A stretch of 35,028 nucleotides of DNA from Verrucomicrobiota bacterium (GTDB lineage: Bacteria; Verrucomicrobiota; Verrucomicrobiia; Opitutales; UBA953), in assembly GCA_026397965.1 (NCBI GenBank), contig JAPLTU010000051.1:12077-47104 (forward strand), written 5' to 3'. Each line of letters opens with the position of its first letter. The first letter of the stretch is position 1. The translations under genes were made by a program, and so were the position numbers. The notes under the pieces were generated by a model, which saw only the letters and a list, made by a program, of their open reading frames with translations, did no database searches and was not told where the DNA came from. Shown here in pieces: positions 15,448 through 24,537 of the stretch.

Positions 15448-16277
15448 ACGAGGGTCCGCTTTCGCTTTCCGAAACCCGTGATTTGCTGGCCAGGCTGGCG
15501 CATATGCCACGTAAATGGCTGGGCCAGAATTTCTTGGTCGATGGTAATATTGTCCGTAAATCCCTAGAACTCGGTGAAATCGTCTCAGGCGATACGGTCG
15601 TTGAGGTTGGTCCGGGTCTCGGGACTTTGACGCGGACATTACTCGGGGCCGGGGTTGAGCTCTTCGCCGTTGAAGCCGATCGGACGATGTTGTTTCATCT
15701 CGAAGAATCTCTCCTGCCGCAGTTTCCAAAAACCTTCCATTTGACCGAAGGGGATGCCGTCAAAATGCCTCGGGCCGGATTGAAAGATCCACTCGACGGC
15801 TCCTTTAAGGTCATTGCTAATCTGCCCTACGCCATCTCGACGCCATGGATGGATGCGATTTGCGCGGGTCCTCACCCTTCCCTGATGGTCTTGATGCTGC
15901 AACGGGAAGCTGCGGAGCGATTGACCGCCGATGTCGGGACGAGCCATTGGTCCGCCGTCACCGCACAGGTGCATCTGGCCTTCGAAAAGATTAAAGTTCA
16001 TCCGGTACCAGCCCAATCATTTAACCCGCCCCCTAAGGTCGACTCATGCCTGCTGGTGCTTCGTCGTCGTACCGATGCCAAACGCCTGAGTAAACGCGCC
16101 CGTGAGGTTGCGCGAAATTTCTTCACCCAACGCCGTAAGCAGGTGGGGTCCTCTGCTAAGAATCTATTTAAGGGCGAGGCGGATGTGGCTGCTTGGCTCG
16201 CAGCCTTACCTAACTTTGGCTTAACGCCGCTCTGCCGACCCGAAGATGTCCCGGCTGAGGCTTGGTTGACGTTGTAG
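15444..16277 (+). CDS. rsmA: 16S rRNA (adenine1518-N6/adenine1519-N6)-dimethyltransferase
   Basis: Dimethylates two adjacent adenosines in the 3'-terminal hairpin of 16S rRNA during late 30S assembly (also called KsgA). The 277-residue protein has KWLGQNFLVD, the SAM-binding motif VVEVGPGLGTLT, and the catalytic motif NLPY at residues 126-129. FNPPPKVDSCLL in the C-terminal domain is also typical. The ATG lies in the ATGA overlap with trpC, so translation is probably coupled. Nothing unusual is seen in the catalytic residues. Confidence 0.95.
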   Translation: MNEGPLSLSETRDLLARLAHMPRKWLGQNFLVDGNIVRKSLELGEIVSGDTVVEVGPGLGTLTRTLLGAGVELFAVEADRTMLFHLEESLLPQFPKTFHLTEGDAVKMPRAGLKDPLDGSFKVIANLPYAISTPWMDAICAGPHPSLMVLMLQREAAERLTADVGTSHWSAVTAQVHLAFEKIKVHPVPAQSFNPPPKVDSCLLVLRRRTDAKRLSKRAREVARNFFTQRRKQVGSSAKNLFKGEADVAAWLAALPNFGLTPLCRPEDVPAEAWLTL

Positions 16278-16333
16278 GGCTGGAATTGTGACCCGGGGTT
16301 GCTTTTCGGCAAATTAGTGCTCCTATCCAACCC

Positions 16334-17713
16334 ATGTCCGTAAAAGTAGGCCTCGTCTCCCTTGGTTGCGCCAAGAACCTGATTGATTCTGAAATCATGA
16401 TTGGCCACCTCGCGAAGGCTGGCATGTCGATGACCGCTGACGCCGCCGAAGCCGATGTCGTCATTGTGAATACTTGTTCGTTCATCGACGCATCGAAGCA
16501 TGAAGCCCTCGAGGCCATTTACGAGATGAGCGACGGAAAGGCGACGGCTCGTCGCCCGGGCCAGAAGCTCATCGTAGCAGGCTGTATGGCCCAGCGCTAC
16601 CAAGGTACCCTGCCCGTGGTCGAAGGAGCCAAAGGTCACGTCGAATTGCCGAAAGTGGACGCTTACATCGGTCTCGACCAAGTGACTAATATTGTCCCGG
16701 TCATCCACAAGGTCATGGGCGGCGAGGCTGGTATGACGGAGTTCTTGTCCAAGACGACCACTTTCATCCCAGACTTTGACACGCCCCGCTTTCGTCTGAC
16801 GCCCAAGCATTCGGCCTATATCAAGATCGCCGAAGGCTGTAACCACCCCTGCACGTTCTGCATCATTCCCCGGATCCGTGGCCGGCATCGCAGTCGCACG
16901 GTCGAGTCAGTCGTCAAGGAGGCCCGTCAATTGGTGGCCGAAGGCGTCAAAGAAATTAACCTCATCTCGCAGGACACCACTTATTTCGGAATGGATCGCT
17001 GGACGGACGCGCGTCCTAATCCCCGCAGCAAAGTCGACTCAACCAAAGGTGAATCCTTGGCTTCGCTTTTACGTGAGCTGGATACGATCGATGGAGATTT
17101 CTGGATTAGGCTCCTTTACACGCACCCCGCCCATTGGAGCGACGAGTTGATCGAAACTATCGCCCAATCGAAGCATGTTGCGCGTTATGTCGACATACCT
17201 CTGCAGCACATTTCGGATCGGATGTTGAGCGCTATGCAACGCGAGACTGATGGCGCCTATATTCGCGACCTCATCAAACGTATGCGCGCCGGTATCCCGA
17301 ATATCGTCATCCGCACGACCTTTATCGCCGGCTTCCCGGGTGAGACCGAAGCAGATTTCAGTGAGTTGCTCGATTTCCTTACGGATACCCGCTTTGATCG
17401 CGTCGGCGTCTTTAAGTATTCCAAAGAGGAAGGGACGCGCGGGGCTAAGATGGAAGGCCATCTCGACGCGGAAGTGAAAACCGAACGTCACGCCCGTGCA
17501 ATGCTTCTGCTTCAAGGTCTTTCCAAGCAACGTGGAGAAGAATTCATCGGACGTAAATTGCGAGTTTTGGTGGAACGTCCGGGTATCGCGCGAAGCCAAG
17601 GTGATGCCATAGATATCGACGGTATCGTCCAAGTCCCCAAGAAGTTGCCGGTCGGCGAATTTGCCGAAGTCACCGTCACGGGCGCTTCGGAGTACGATTT
17701 GATCGCGAAGTAG
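16334..17713 (+). CDS. rimO: Ribosomal protein S12 methylthiotransferase
   Basis: A radical-SAM enzyme that adds a methylthio group to an aspartate of ribosomal protein uS12. The order of domains is complete in 459 residues. The N-terminal MTTase domain has cysteines C12 (SLGCAKN), C48 (NTCSF) and C84 (AGCMAQ) for one iron-sulfur cluster. The radical-SAM domain has C169, C173 and C176 in EGCNHPCTFCIIP, and a C-terminal TRAM domain follows. SLGCAKNLIDSE and RIRGRHRSR favour RimO over MiaB. There are 56 bases between rsmA and this gene; CTATCC, a weak -10-like element, lies 5 bases before the ATG. The stop codon is separated by a single base from that of the convergent helicase gene. Confidence 0.95.
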   Translation: MSVKVGLVSLGCAKNLIDSEIMIGHLAKAGMSMTADAAEADVVIVNTCSFIDASKHEALEAIYEMSDGKATARRPGQKLIVAGCMAQRYQGTLPVVEGAKGHVELPKVDAYIGLDQVTNIVPVIHKVMGGEAGMTEFLSKTTTFIPDFDTPRFRLTPKHSAYIKIAEGCNHPCTFCIIPRIRGRHRSRTVESVVKEARQLVAEGVKEINLISQDTTYFGMDRWTDARPNPRSKVDSTKGESLASLLRELDTIDGDFWIRLLYTHPAHWSDELIETIAQSKHVARYVDIPLQHISDRMLSAMQRETDGAYIRDLIKRMRAGIPNIVIRTTFIAGFPGETEADFSELLDFLTDTRFDRVGVFKYSKEEGTRGAKMEGHLDAEVKTERHARAMLLLQGLSKQRGEEFIGRKLRVLVERPGIARSQGDAIDIDGIVQVPKKLPVGEFAEVTVTGASEYDLIAK

Positions 17714-17714
17714 G

Positions 17715-20228
17715 TCAGCCTTCGTGCTCTCGCTCGGGTGCAATTTCGGCCGAGGCTGCGGCCGCCGGCGAATCGCTCAGACGAATAAGGGCGTCTAATG
17801 AGGTGAAGTGTCGGGTCCAGTCCGTCATGTCCGGGATATCTCCGACAACCGTCGAGAAGAGTTCACGTTTTTCTTGTTTCAGTTCCTCGATCCGCTCTTC
17901 AACGGTGCCAGGTGCAATCATCCGATAAATCAAGACTGGATTCTTTTGACCAATCCGATGGACTCGATCGACGGCTTGCGCTTCCACCGCCGGATTCCAC
18001 CAAGGGTCCATTAAGAAGACATACTCTGCGGTATTCAAAGTGATACCCGTTCCGCCCGCTTTAAGCGAAGCCAAGAAAAGAGCCGGCCCCTTGGTTTCTT
18101 TGAAATTTTCGACCGGGGCGGAGCGATCTTTGGTTTCACCGGTTAACTCAAAGATGGGAAGGTTAGGTAGGTCTCGAGCCAAGGCGGTTTTGACGCGCTC
18201 AATCAAGGAGACAAACTGGGAGAAGACGACGGCCTTAGATCCATTGGCGGCGATTTCAGTCAGCTTAGAGATGAGCAAAGTAATCTTGCCCGAATGCGCG
18301 CTCGGGCAACCCGAGTTGTCTGGCAGGAGTCCGGGGTCACAACAAACTTGGCGAAGGCGCATCAACAATGTGAGCACGGATGTCGCGTCCTTAGAGAGCA
18401 ATCCGGCGAGTTCTCCGGAAAGGCCGCTTCCCTGGGTCAGGTGTTGATATAAGGCTCTTTGCTCGTGAGTCAGCGGACAAGGAAGTACGACTTCCATCTT
18501 AGGCGGAATATCAGACGCGACGTGACGTTTTAGACGTCGGAGGATGAAGGGAGAAACCTGTCGGCGCACCTTACCTAAGGCTACCGAGGGGTCGCGTAAC
18601 ATCATGCGCTCGAAATTAGCACGCTTCCCGAGCAAGCCCGGCATGAGGAAGCGGAAGATAGTCCAAAGGTCTGTCGGACGATTTTCTAACGGCGTGCCGG
18701 TGATGGCGATACGGTGATGAGCTTGAATCGCGATACAGGTCTGCGTCGTTTTTGATTCGGGATTCTTGATGGCTTGAGCTTCATCGAGCACCGCATAGCC
18801 GAAGGTTATTTTGGGTAACAAATCAGCGTGACGACGTAGTTGCGTGTAGCTTGAAATCCAAATCTTGGCGTGAGGATTCTTCTCAAAGTCATCGTCAGCG
18901 GTCAGGACTGAAGCAACAAGTTCGGGGTGAAAGCGTTTGATTTCCCCCAACCAGACGGGAATGACGCTGGCCGGACAGACGATGAGCAACCGTTCGCCGA
19001 TCGGCCGGGTAGATAGAAGGGCCAGTACTTGGACCGTTTTACCCAAGCCCATTTCATCGGCCAGCAATGGGTGGGAGCCTAGGTCGCAAAGTCGGCCGAG
19101 CCAGGCCACGCCTTTGGCTTGGTAAGGTCGCAGGTGTGCCGGAAGATTATCCGGTGGCGTCGGCTCCTGTAAGAGTTGGTCTTTCCAGACCTTTAGATCG
19201 TCGTTTAATTTTAGCGCGCCGACGGCGGCATGGTCGAAAAGCGAAAGTAACAGGTAGCGTGGCACTTCACCGTCTTTCGTTCGCCAATCTTCGGAAAAAT
19301 CTGCGACCGCCGCATTATAGGCCACCACCCCTTTGCCTGGCAGGATTACGGGGCGCCCGCCGGCTTTGAGGAGGAGTTTCTGCTCGTCGGCCAAGAGACG
19401 GTGACTGCCGGCTTTAAGTCGCCAGTTTAGCCGGAAAGATTTGCCGTCGCCGGTAGATTCCGCTTCCGCATCCACGGCGACTTGTAATTGCTCGTTGCGG
19501 AATATGTTCAAAGCCTCCTCGCCCAAGAGTTTGAAGCGCTTGCGCCACTCGCTTAATTCTTCCCGGACGAACCTTTCGATTCGCCCAATATTATCCATTG
19601 CCCAGGTGCCGGCCGTCTTGCTGTAACTGAAGCCCGCGCGGTGTGCCACAGTGGAGAACCGGAAAAGGGTCTGGCGCTGTTCGTCCGAAAGCTCGTCGCC
19701 TGGGATGGCCCCGGGGCCGAAGCAATTCCAAGCGTGTCCACCCTTCCCTCCCCACGAAGCGGAAGTTGTCAGGCCTTCCGAAGTGAGATCAAAGGAGACC
19801 TGAAGTTTTAGGGCTGAACGCAGATTAGTATCTTTCGGCTGGGGCTCGATGATGGCTGCGGGTTCGATCGCAGCGGCGGCCTCGTCGATCGGAGTGATTT
19901 CATCTGCCAGTAATTCTTCGACCTCGTAGAGAGCGGCCACGACGTAAGGGGCACCGTTTTCCTCCTCGGGCAGCGACGTGCGCCATTCCAATTGGTTCTC
20001 CCCAAGTTCGATGACGGCCCTAACGGTTTGATCTTCCATGCGGGTAACCGCCTCCGCCGAATCGATTTTTAATTCAAGCGAGCGGACGAGACCTTCCGTG
20101 TAGATTCTTCGTCCTTCTTCCAGGTCCGCCGCTTCAAATGACGCCTCCCATTCTTCGGGAATCGACGCAAACCACCTTTCCAAGGCTTCCGTGGAATAGG
20201 AGCGATTAGCCGGTCTTGGGGAGGACAT
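17715..20228 (-). CDS. SNF2-family DNA-dependent ATPase/helicase with degenerate SWIM-like N-terminus
   Basis: An 837-residue Swi2/Snf2 protein of the bacterial RapA/HepA-like group, probably a DNA translocase acting in transcription or repair. Motif I LADEMGLGKT is near residue 390, motif II reads DEAQ (near 480), motif III is ITGTPLENRP, and motif VI is VDRVHRIGQ. The two RecA-like domains appear complete. The N-terminal 380 residues hold a region resembling a SWIM domain (GRRIYTEGLVRSLELKI and following strands), but the expected Cys-X-Cys and Cys-X-His zinc ligands are absent. The ATG at 20228 is preferred over one at 20276 because a good promoter (TTGAAA-17-TTTAAT) ends 12 bases upstream of it and would otherwise lie inside the gene. 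It stands alone on the minus strand. Confidence 0.9.
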   Translation of the reverse strand: MSSPRPANRSYSTEALERWFASIPEEWEASFEAADLEEGRRIYTEGLVRSLELKIDSAEAVTRMEDQTVRAVIELGENQLEWRTSLPEEENGAPYVVAALYEVEELLADEITPIDEAAAAIEPAAIIEPQPKDTNLRSALKLQVSFDLTSEGLTTSASWGGKGGHAWNCFGPGAIPGDELSDEQRQTLFRFSTVAHRAGFSYSKTAGTWAMDNIGRIERFVREELSEWRKRFKLLGEEALNIFRNEQLQVAVDAEAESTGDGKSFRLNWRLKAGSHRLLADEQKLLLKAGGRPVILPGKGVVAYNAAVADFSEDWRTKDGEVPRYLLLSLFDHAAVGALKLNDDLKVWKDQLLQEPTPPDNLPAHLRPYQAKGVAWLGRLCDLGSHPLLADEMGLGKTVQVLALLSTRPIGERLLIVCPASVIPVWLGEIKRFHPELVASVLTADDDFEKNPHAKIWISSYTQLRRHADLLPKITFGYAVLDEAQAIKNPESKTTQTCIAIQAHHRIAITGTPLENRPTDLWTIFRFLMPGLLGKRANFERMMLRDPSVALGKVRRQVSPFILRRLKRHVASDIPPKMEVVLPCPLTHEQRALYQHLTQGSGLSGELAGLLSKDATSVLTLLMRLRQVCCDPGLLPDNSGCPSAHSGKITLLISKLTEIAANGSKAVVFSQFVSLIERVKTALARDLPNLPIFELTGETKDRSAPVENFKETKGPALFLASLKAGGTGITLNTAEYVFLMDPWWNPAVEAQAVDRVHRIGQKNPVLIYRMIAPGTVEERIEELKQEKRELFSTVVGDIPDMTDWTRHFTSLDALIRLSDSPAAAASAEIAPEREHEG

Positions 20229-20240
20229 CGACGAAAGTGA

Positions 20241-20269
20241 ATTAAACCTCCATATTAATGTGGTTTCAA
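20241..20269 (-). promoter_or_regulatory. Likely sigma70-type promoter of the SNF2 helicase gene
   Basis: On the minus strand, TTGAAA (20269-20264) and TTTAAT (20246-20241) are separated by 17 bases, each matching the consensus at 5 of 6 positions. The -10 box ends 12 bases before the ATG at 20228, giving a leader of only about 5 bases and supporting that start choice. Confidence 0.55.
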
Positions 20270-20360
20270 CCCTCAAAGTCTGGCTTTTTTTGTCCAGCGT
20301 CTGGGCTTGTTAATAAAAGACATAATGGCTAAGTTTCTTACTCCTTTATTCGTCACTTAA

Positions 20361-23087
20361 ATGAAACATCTTAGTGTAGGAACCCGTTGGAATGCCGACC
20401 TCGTCGCCACTTATCATGAGCGCTGGACGGCTGACCCGGCCTCCGTCGATGCCGAATGGCGCACTTTCTTCGAAGGTTTTGAATTAGGCCTAAGCCTACC
20501 ACCGAAAGTTTCGGCGAAAGGCAGCAGCTCGGTAAGCTCCCCCATCGATGCCGCGGCGCAGTGGAAAGTCTTAGCGGCGATTAATGCCTATAGGCTGCTC
20601 GGGCATCTTCAAGCCCGGCTTAATCCGCTCTTCGATCCTACGCCTCACTTCGAGCTCACCGAAAAGGCGCTGGGTCTAGACAGTGTCGCTCCCGATAAGG
20701 TTTTTAATACCGGGGATTTCTTGGGCGGTAAATTGTTACCCTTTTCCGAGATTCTTGCCAAACTAAAATCCATTTACTGCGGACCCATCGGCGTCGAATA
20801 CACCCACATTCAAGACGGCGAGCGTCGTCGGTGGCTTCAGGAGCGTATCGAGTCGTCCGGTCTGCGGCCGGCATACGATGCGGATGCCCGGAAGCGTTTC
20901 CTGCACGCCATCGTCCAAGCCGAACAATTCGAGCGTTTCTTGCATCGGACTTTCGTCGGTGCGAAACGTTTTTCGGTGGAGGGTGGCGAAGTCATCATGG
21001 CCACCTTGGAGCAACTTTTACTTCGCGCACCTGGGCTTAAGATCACGGATATCGTATTGGGCATGGCCCATCGCGGTCGGCTAAATATTATGGTCAACTT
21101 CTGCGGTAAGAAGCCCGAGCAACTCTTCGCGGCTTTCTCTGAGTACCATCTTCCCGATACCTCCACCGGCGACGGCGATGTCAAATATCACTTGGGTTAT
21201 GAAGGTGAAAGAACCGTCAGTGGTAAAAAAATCGCCATCACGTTGGCCTTTAATCCGAGTCACCTTGAAGCCGTTAATCCCGTCGCCCTTGGACGCACCC
21301 GCGCCCGCATCGACTTGCAAGTGGGTGCCAGCAGGGCTGATGCCCTCCCCATCTTGATTCACGGTGACGCTGCTTTTGCTGGCCAAGGCGTGGTGATGGA
21401 AACTTTAAATCTCGCCGGCCTGAAGGGTTACTCGGTCGGCGGCACCCTTCACCTGGTAAGTAATAATCAGGTCGGCTTCACCACGAATCCTGATGAAGCT
21501 CGCACCGGACGTCATTGTACCGAAATCGCCAAATTCACCGAGTCGCCCATTCTTCACGCCAATGGAGACGATCCCGATGCCGTTGTCTTGGCTTCCGAAA
21601 TCGCTTTGGAGTATCGGCAGAAATTTGGCGCTGATGCCGTCGTTGATATCGTTTGCTACCGCCGTTACGGACATAACGAAACCGATGAGCCTGCTTTTAC
21701 GCAGCCCGTTCTCTACCGCAATATTACTTCTCACCCTTCGGTCGCCGAACTGTATGCTTCCCGGCTGACCGAGTCCGGCACGACTGCTGACGGACTATTG
21801 GTGGCCCTCCGCACGGAATGCGAAGTGTTGCTGAACGCCGCCCAAGACCGGGCCCAGGCCGCTTTGGCGGTCGAAGTCGAGGCGCGGAAGAATCAACCCG
21901 CGGAACTGCGCCCGTTCAAATCACCTTACGATTTTAAAACCGATACTTCCGTAGCTGCTTCGCTGCTCGACCAGGTTGCCCCTGCTCTATGGCAGATGCC
22001 CCCAGATTTCAGCCCCAACCCGAAGTTAAAACGTTTGCTGGATATCAAAGCAGAGGCTTTTAAGTCCGGCATTAATTTCGACTGGAGTCTGGGCGAAGCG
22101 CTTGCCTTCGCCACTTTACTGGCCGAAGGACATCCGATTCGTCTTTCCGGTCAAGATTGCGAGCGCGGTACTTTTTCGCATCGTCATGCCGTTTTGCACG
22201 ACCCTTCCAATGATGCGGAGTATTGTCCGTTATCCTCCATTGGCAGTGCCAAGATCGAGTTGGTTAATTCTTCGCTTTCGGAATATGCCGTCCTCGGGTT
22301 CGACTATGGTTATTCGCTGGAGGCACCTAACGCGCTAGTCATTTGGGAGGCTCAATTCGGCGATTTCGCCAATGGCGCCCAGATCATTATCGATCAATTC
22401 CTGGCCTCGGCTGAATCCAAATGGGGTCAGACCAGCGGGCTTACCCTTCTTTTACCTCACGGGTACGAAGGACAAGGTCCCGAACACTCTTCAGCTCGCC
22501 TCGAACGTTTCCTCCAGTTGTGCGCCGAAAATAACCTTCAGGTTATACAGCCCACCACCCCTGCCCAAATTTTCCACGCCTTACGTCGGCAGGTTAAAGC
22601 TGAACTACGCAAGCCCCTGGTCGTCTTAACTCCCAAAAGCTTGTTGCGACACAAGGCCTGCGTCAGCGTTCTGGCTGACTTTAGCTCTGGAGAATTCCAC
22701 ACGGTGATGACCGACGCGACGCCCGCCTCCAAGACGACGAGTTTGATTATTTGCTCTGGAAAAATCTTCTATGAACTCGATGCCGAACGTCTGGCAAAGA
22801 AGGATGCAGATACGAGCATCCTGCGTCTTGAGCAATTCTACCCTTTTGATGCGGCGACTCTTAAGAAGCTCTATCGGCAACTCGGTTCGCCAAGTAAAAT
22901 TATTTGGGCTCAAGATGAGCCCAAGAATATGGGCGGCTGGTCTTTCGTCGCTCCGCTGATCGAGGAATGCACAGGTATTCGCCCGCTCTATGCCGGTCGC
23001 GACGCCGCTGCCTCCCCTGCGGTTGGTTCGCTTGCAGTTCATAAGATTGAGCAAGCGGATGTCATCCGGCAGGCTTTCAGTCGCTAA
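20361..23087 (+). CDS. sucA: 2-oxoglutarate dehydrogenase E1 component
   Basis: The thiamine diphosphate-dependent decarboxylase of the 2-oxoglutarate dehydrogenase complex in the TCA cycle. The 908-residue protein is close to E. coli SucA in length (933). WNADLVATYHERW followed by DAEWRTFFEGF is the N-terminal segment involved in E2 contact. Active-site histidines H237 (GMAHRGRLN) and H277 (DVKYHLGY) match E. coli His260 and His298. IHGDAAFAGQGVVMETLNL and YRRYGHNETDEPAFTQP are further hallmarks. The C-terminus includes the LRLEQFYPFD segment. The 132-base gap from the divergent helicase gene contains CATAAT at 20321-20326, a possible -10 box. sucB and lpdA follow, so all three subunits of the complex are encoded together. 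Confidence 0.97.
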   Translation: MKHLSVGTRWNADLVATYHERWTADPASVDAEWRTFFEGFELGLSLPPKVSAKGSSSVSSPIDAAAQWKVLAAINAYRLLGHLQARLNPLFDPTPHFELTEKALGLDSVAPDKVFNTGDFLGGKLLPFSEILAKLKSIYCGPIGVEYTHIQDGERRRWLQERIESSGLRPAYDADARKRFLHAIVQAEQFERFLHRTFVGAKRFSVEGGEVIMATLEQLLLRAPGLKITDIVLGMAHRGRLNIMVNFCGKKPEQLFAAFSEYHLPDTSTGDGDVKYHLGYEGERTVSGKKIAITLAFNPSHLEAVNPVALGRTRARIDLQVGASRADALPILIHGDAAFAGQGVVMETLNLAGLKGYSVGGTLHLVSNNQVGFTTNPDEARTGRHCTEIAKFTESPILHANGDDPDAVVLASEIALEYRQKFGADAVVDIVCYRRYGHNETDEPAFTQPVLYRNITSHPSVAELYASRLTESGTTADGLLVALRTECEVLLNAAQDRAQAALAVEVEARKNQPAELRPFKSPYDFKTDTSVAASLLDQVAPALWQMPPDFSPNPKLKRLLDIKAEAFKSGINFDWSLGEALAFATLLAEGHPIRLSGQDCERGTFSHRHAVLHDPSNDAEYCPLSSIGSAKIELVNSSLSEYAVLGFDYGYSLEAPNALVIWEAQFGDFANGAQIIIDQFLASAESKWGQTSGLTLLLPHGYEGQGPEHSSARLERFLQLCAENNLQVIQPTTPAQIFHALRRQVKAELRKPLVVLTPKSLLRHKACVSVLADFSSGEFHTVMTDATPASKTTSLIICSGKIFYELDAERLAKKDADTSILRLEQFYPFDAATLKKLYRQLGSPSKIIWAQDEPKNMGGWSFVAPLIEECTGIRPLYAGRDAAASPAVGSLAVHKIEQADVIRQAFSR

Positions 23088-23223
23088 TCAGGCTTAGTAG
23101 ATTTCCTTGCTGGGTCACTATGTCACGCTACTACCCCGAAAACAGGCTTCTTGTGTCAATTATACGGCGATTTCCCCGTTGAAACAGTCCGCAAGGAGTT
23201 CCAAGGTTACCTACTTACTTTAC

Positions 23224-24516
23224 ATGGCTGTCGACGTCAAAATCCCTCCCATGGGAGAATCTATCACCGGTGGGCTCTTAGCCGCTTGGTTGGTTAAATC
23301 TGGGGATTCGGTCCGCAAGGGCCAACCCCTCTTCTCTTACGAAACCGATAAGGTTACCTCCGAAGGTACGGCCGAGATCGACGGTCAGCTAACCATCTCC
23401 GTCCCGGCTGGAACGGAAGTTATTGTCGGGCAGATCGTCGCCAGCATTGCAGCTGGCATCGCGGGTTTGGTTTCCGTTCCAACGTCCGCCCCGGTGGCAC
23501 AGGTGAATCGGCTCCTCGTCGCGCGAGTTGCCCAGCCCGAGGCTATTATTTTAAATAAATCGGGTGCGGCTGCCGAGATTTCTCCAGCCGTCCGTCGTCT
23601 CGCGGCTGAGACGGGATTGAATCCGGCCCACCTCGAAGGCAGCGGCAAGGCCGGACGGGTCACCAAGGGCGATATGTTGGAGGCGCTGGCCGGCCAGTCT
23701 CCTATTCTGGCAGTCGAGCCAACCTTAGTCCCTACGGCCAGCGCTGCTGTCCCTGTTAGCAACTCTGCGGCGGTTATTCCCGTTGCACCGGTTGTGGCTA
23801 TTATTCCTTCGCGCGATGGGCGGACTTCTCGCAAGAAAATGTCACCCCTGCGCCGAAAGATTGCGGAAAGACTCGTTCAAGCGAAGTCAGAGACGGCGAT
23901 GCTTACGACTTTCAATGAGGTCAACATGGCTCCGGTGATGGAATTGCGTAAGCGTCATGGTGAGGAATTCCTTAAGAAATACGGCGTTAAACTCGGCTTT
24001 ATGTCCTTCTTCGTCAAGGCTGCGGTTCAGGCCATGAAAGAAGTGCCCGCCATCAACGCCCAACTTGATGGCGAAGAAATTGTGGAAAATCACTTCTATG
24101 ATATTGGCGTCGCCGTCGGCACCGACAAGGGCCTGATGGTCCCCGTGGTCCGGGAGTGCGATCTGCTTTCTTTTGCGGCGATCGAGAAAAATATTGGCGA
24201 TTACGGTAAACGCGCGCGGGACGGTAAGATTCAATTAGCCGAATTACAGGGCGGTATTTTTACCATTTCCAATGGCGGTATCTACGGCTCGATGCTTTCG
24301 ACCCCAATCCTTAACCACCCACAGGCGGCGATCATGGGCTTGCATAATATCGTCGAGCGTCCCGTCGCCGAGAACGGCCAGGTGGTCATCCGGCCTGTTA
24401 TGTATCTGGCCCTTTCGTACGATCACCGCATCATTGACGGCAAGGAGGCCGTGACTTTCCTGGTCAAGGTGCGCCAATTGGTCGAAGACCCGCAGCGACT
24501 CCTCTTCGGCGTCTAA
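23224..24516 (+). CDS. sucB: Dihydrolipoyllysine succinyltransferase (2-oxoglutarate dehydrogenase E2)
   Basis: Transfers the succinyl group from E1 to CoA via a swinging lipoyl arm and forms the core of the complex. The 430-residue protein has one lipoyl domain with the lipoylated lysine K43 in ETDKVTSE, an Ala/Pro/Val-rich linker, a peripheral subunit-binding domain ([14 protein letters not shown] with KAGRVTKGD), and a C-terminal catalytic domain ending in [10 protein letters not shown] with H401 and D405 as the acyltransferase pair. The ATG at 23224 is chosen because [13 protein letters not shown] is the standard E2 N-terminus. The frame is open to 23107, but the extra 39 residues look non-coding. 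The 136 bases after sucA hold no recognisable gene. Confidence 0.96.
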   Translation: MAVDVKIPPMGESITGGLLAAWLVKSGDSVRKGQPLFSYETDKVTSEGTAEIDGQLTISVPAGTEVIVGQIVASIAAGIAGLVSVPTSAPVAQVNRLLVARVAQPEAIILNKSGAAAEISPAVRRLAAETGLNPAHLEGSGKAGRVTKGDMLEALAGQSPILAVEPTLVPTASAAVPVSNSAAVIPVAPVVAIIPSRDGRTSRKKMSPLRRKIAERLVQAKSETAMLTTFNEVNMAPVMELRKRHGEEFLKKYGVKLGFMSFFVKAAVQAMKEVPAINAQLDGEEIVENHFYDIGVAVGTDKGLMVPVVRECDLLSFAAIEKNIGDYGKRARDGKIQLAELQGGIFTISNGGIYGSMLSTPILNHPQAAIMGLHNIVERPVAENGQVVIRPVMYLALSYDHRIIDGKEAVTFLVKVRQLVEDPQRLLFGV

Positions 24517-24537
24517 TCACTCCCTTTTATTACCTCA

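Noticed and set aside
23107-23223. Upstream extension of sucB by 39 codons
   Set aside because: The frame is open, but the extra residues do not resemble an E2 N-terminus, while the ATG at 23224 gives the canonical one.
23088-23223. Small gene or regulatory RNA between sucA and sucB
   Set aside because: No convincing start with coding-like composition, no terminator-type hairpin and no recognisable riboswitch; TTATAC-like bases near 23160 lack a -35 partner.
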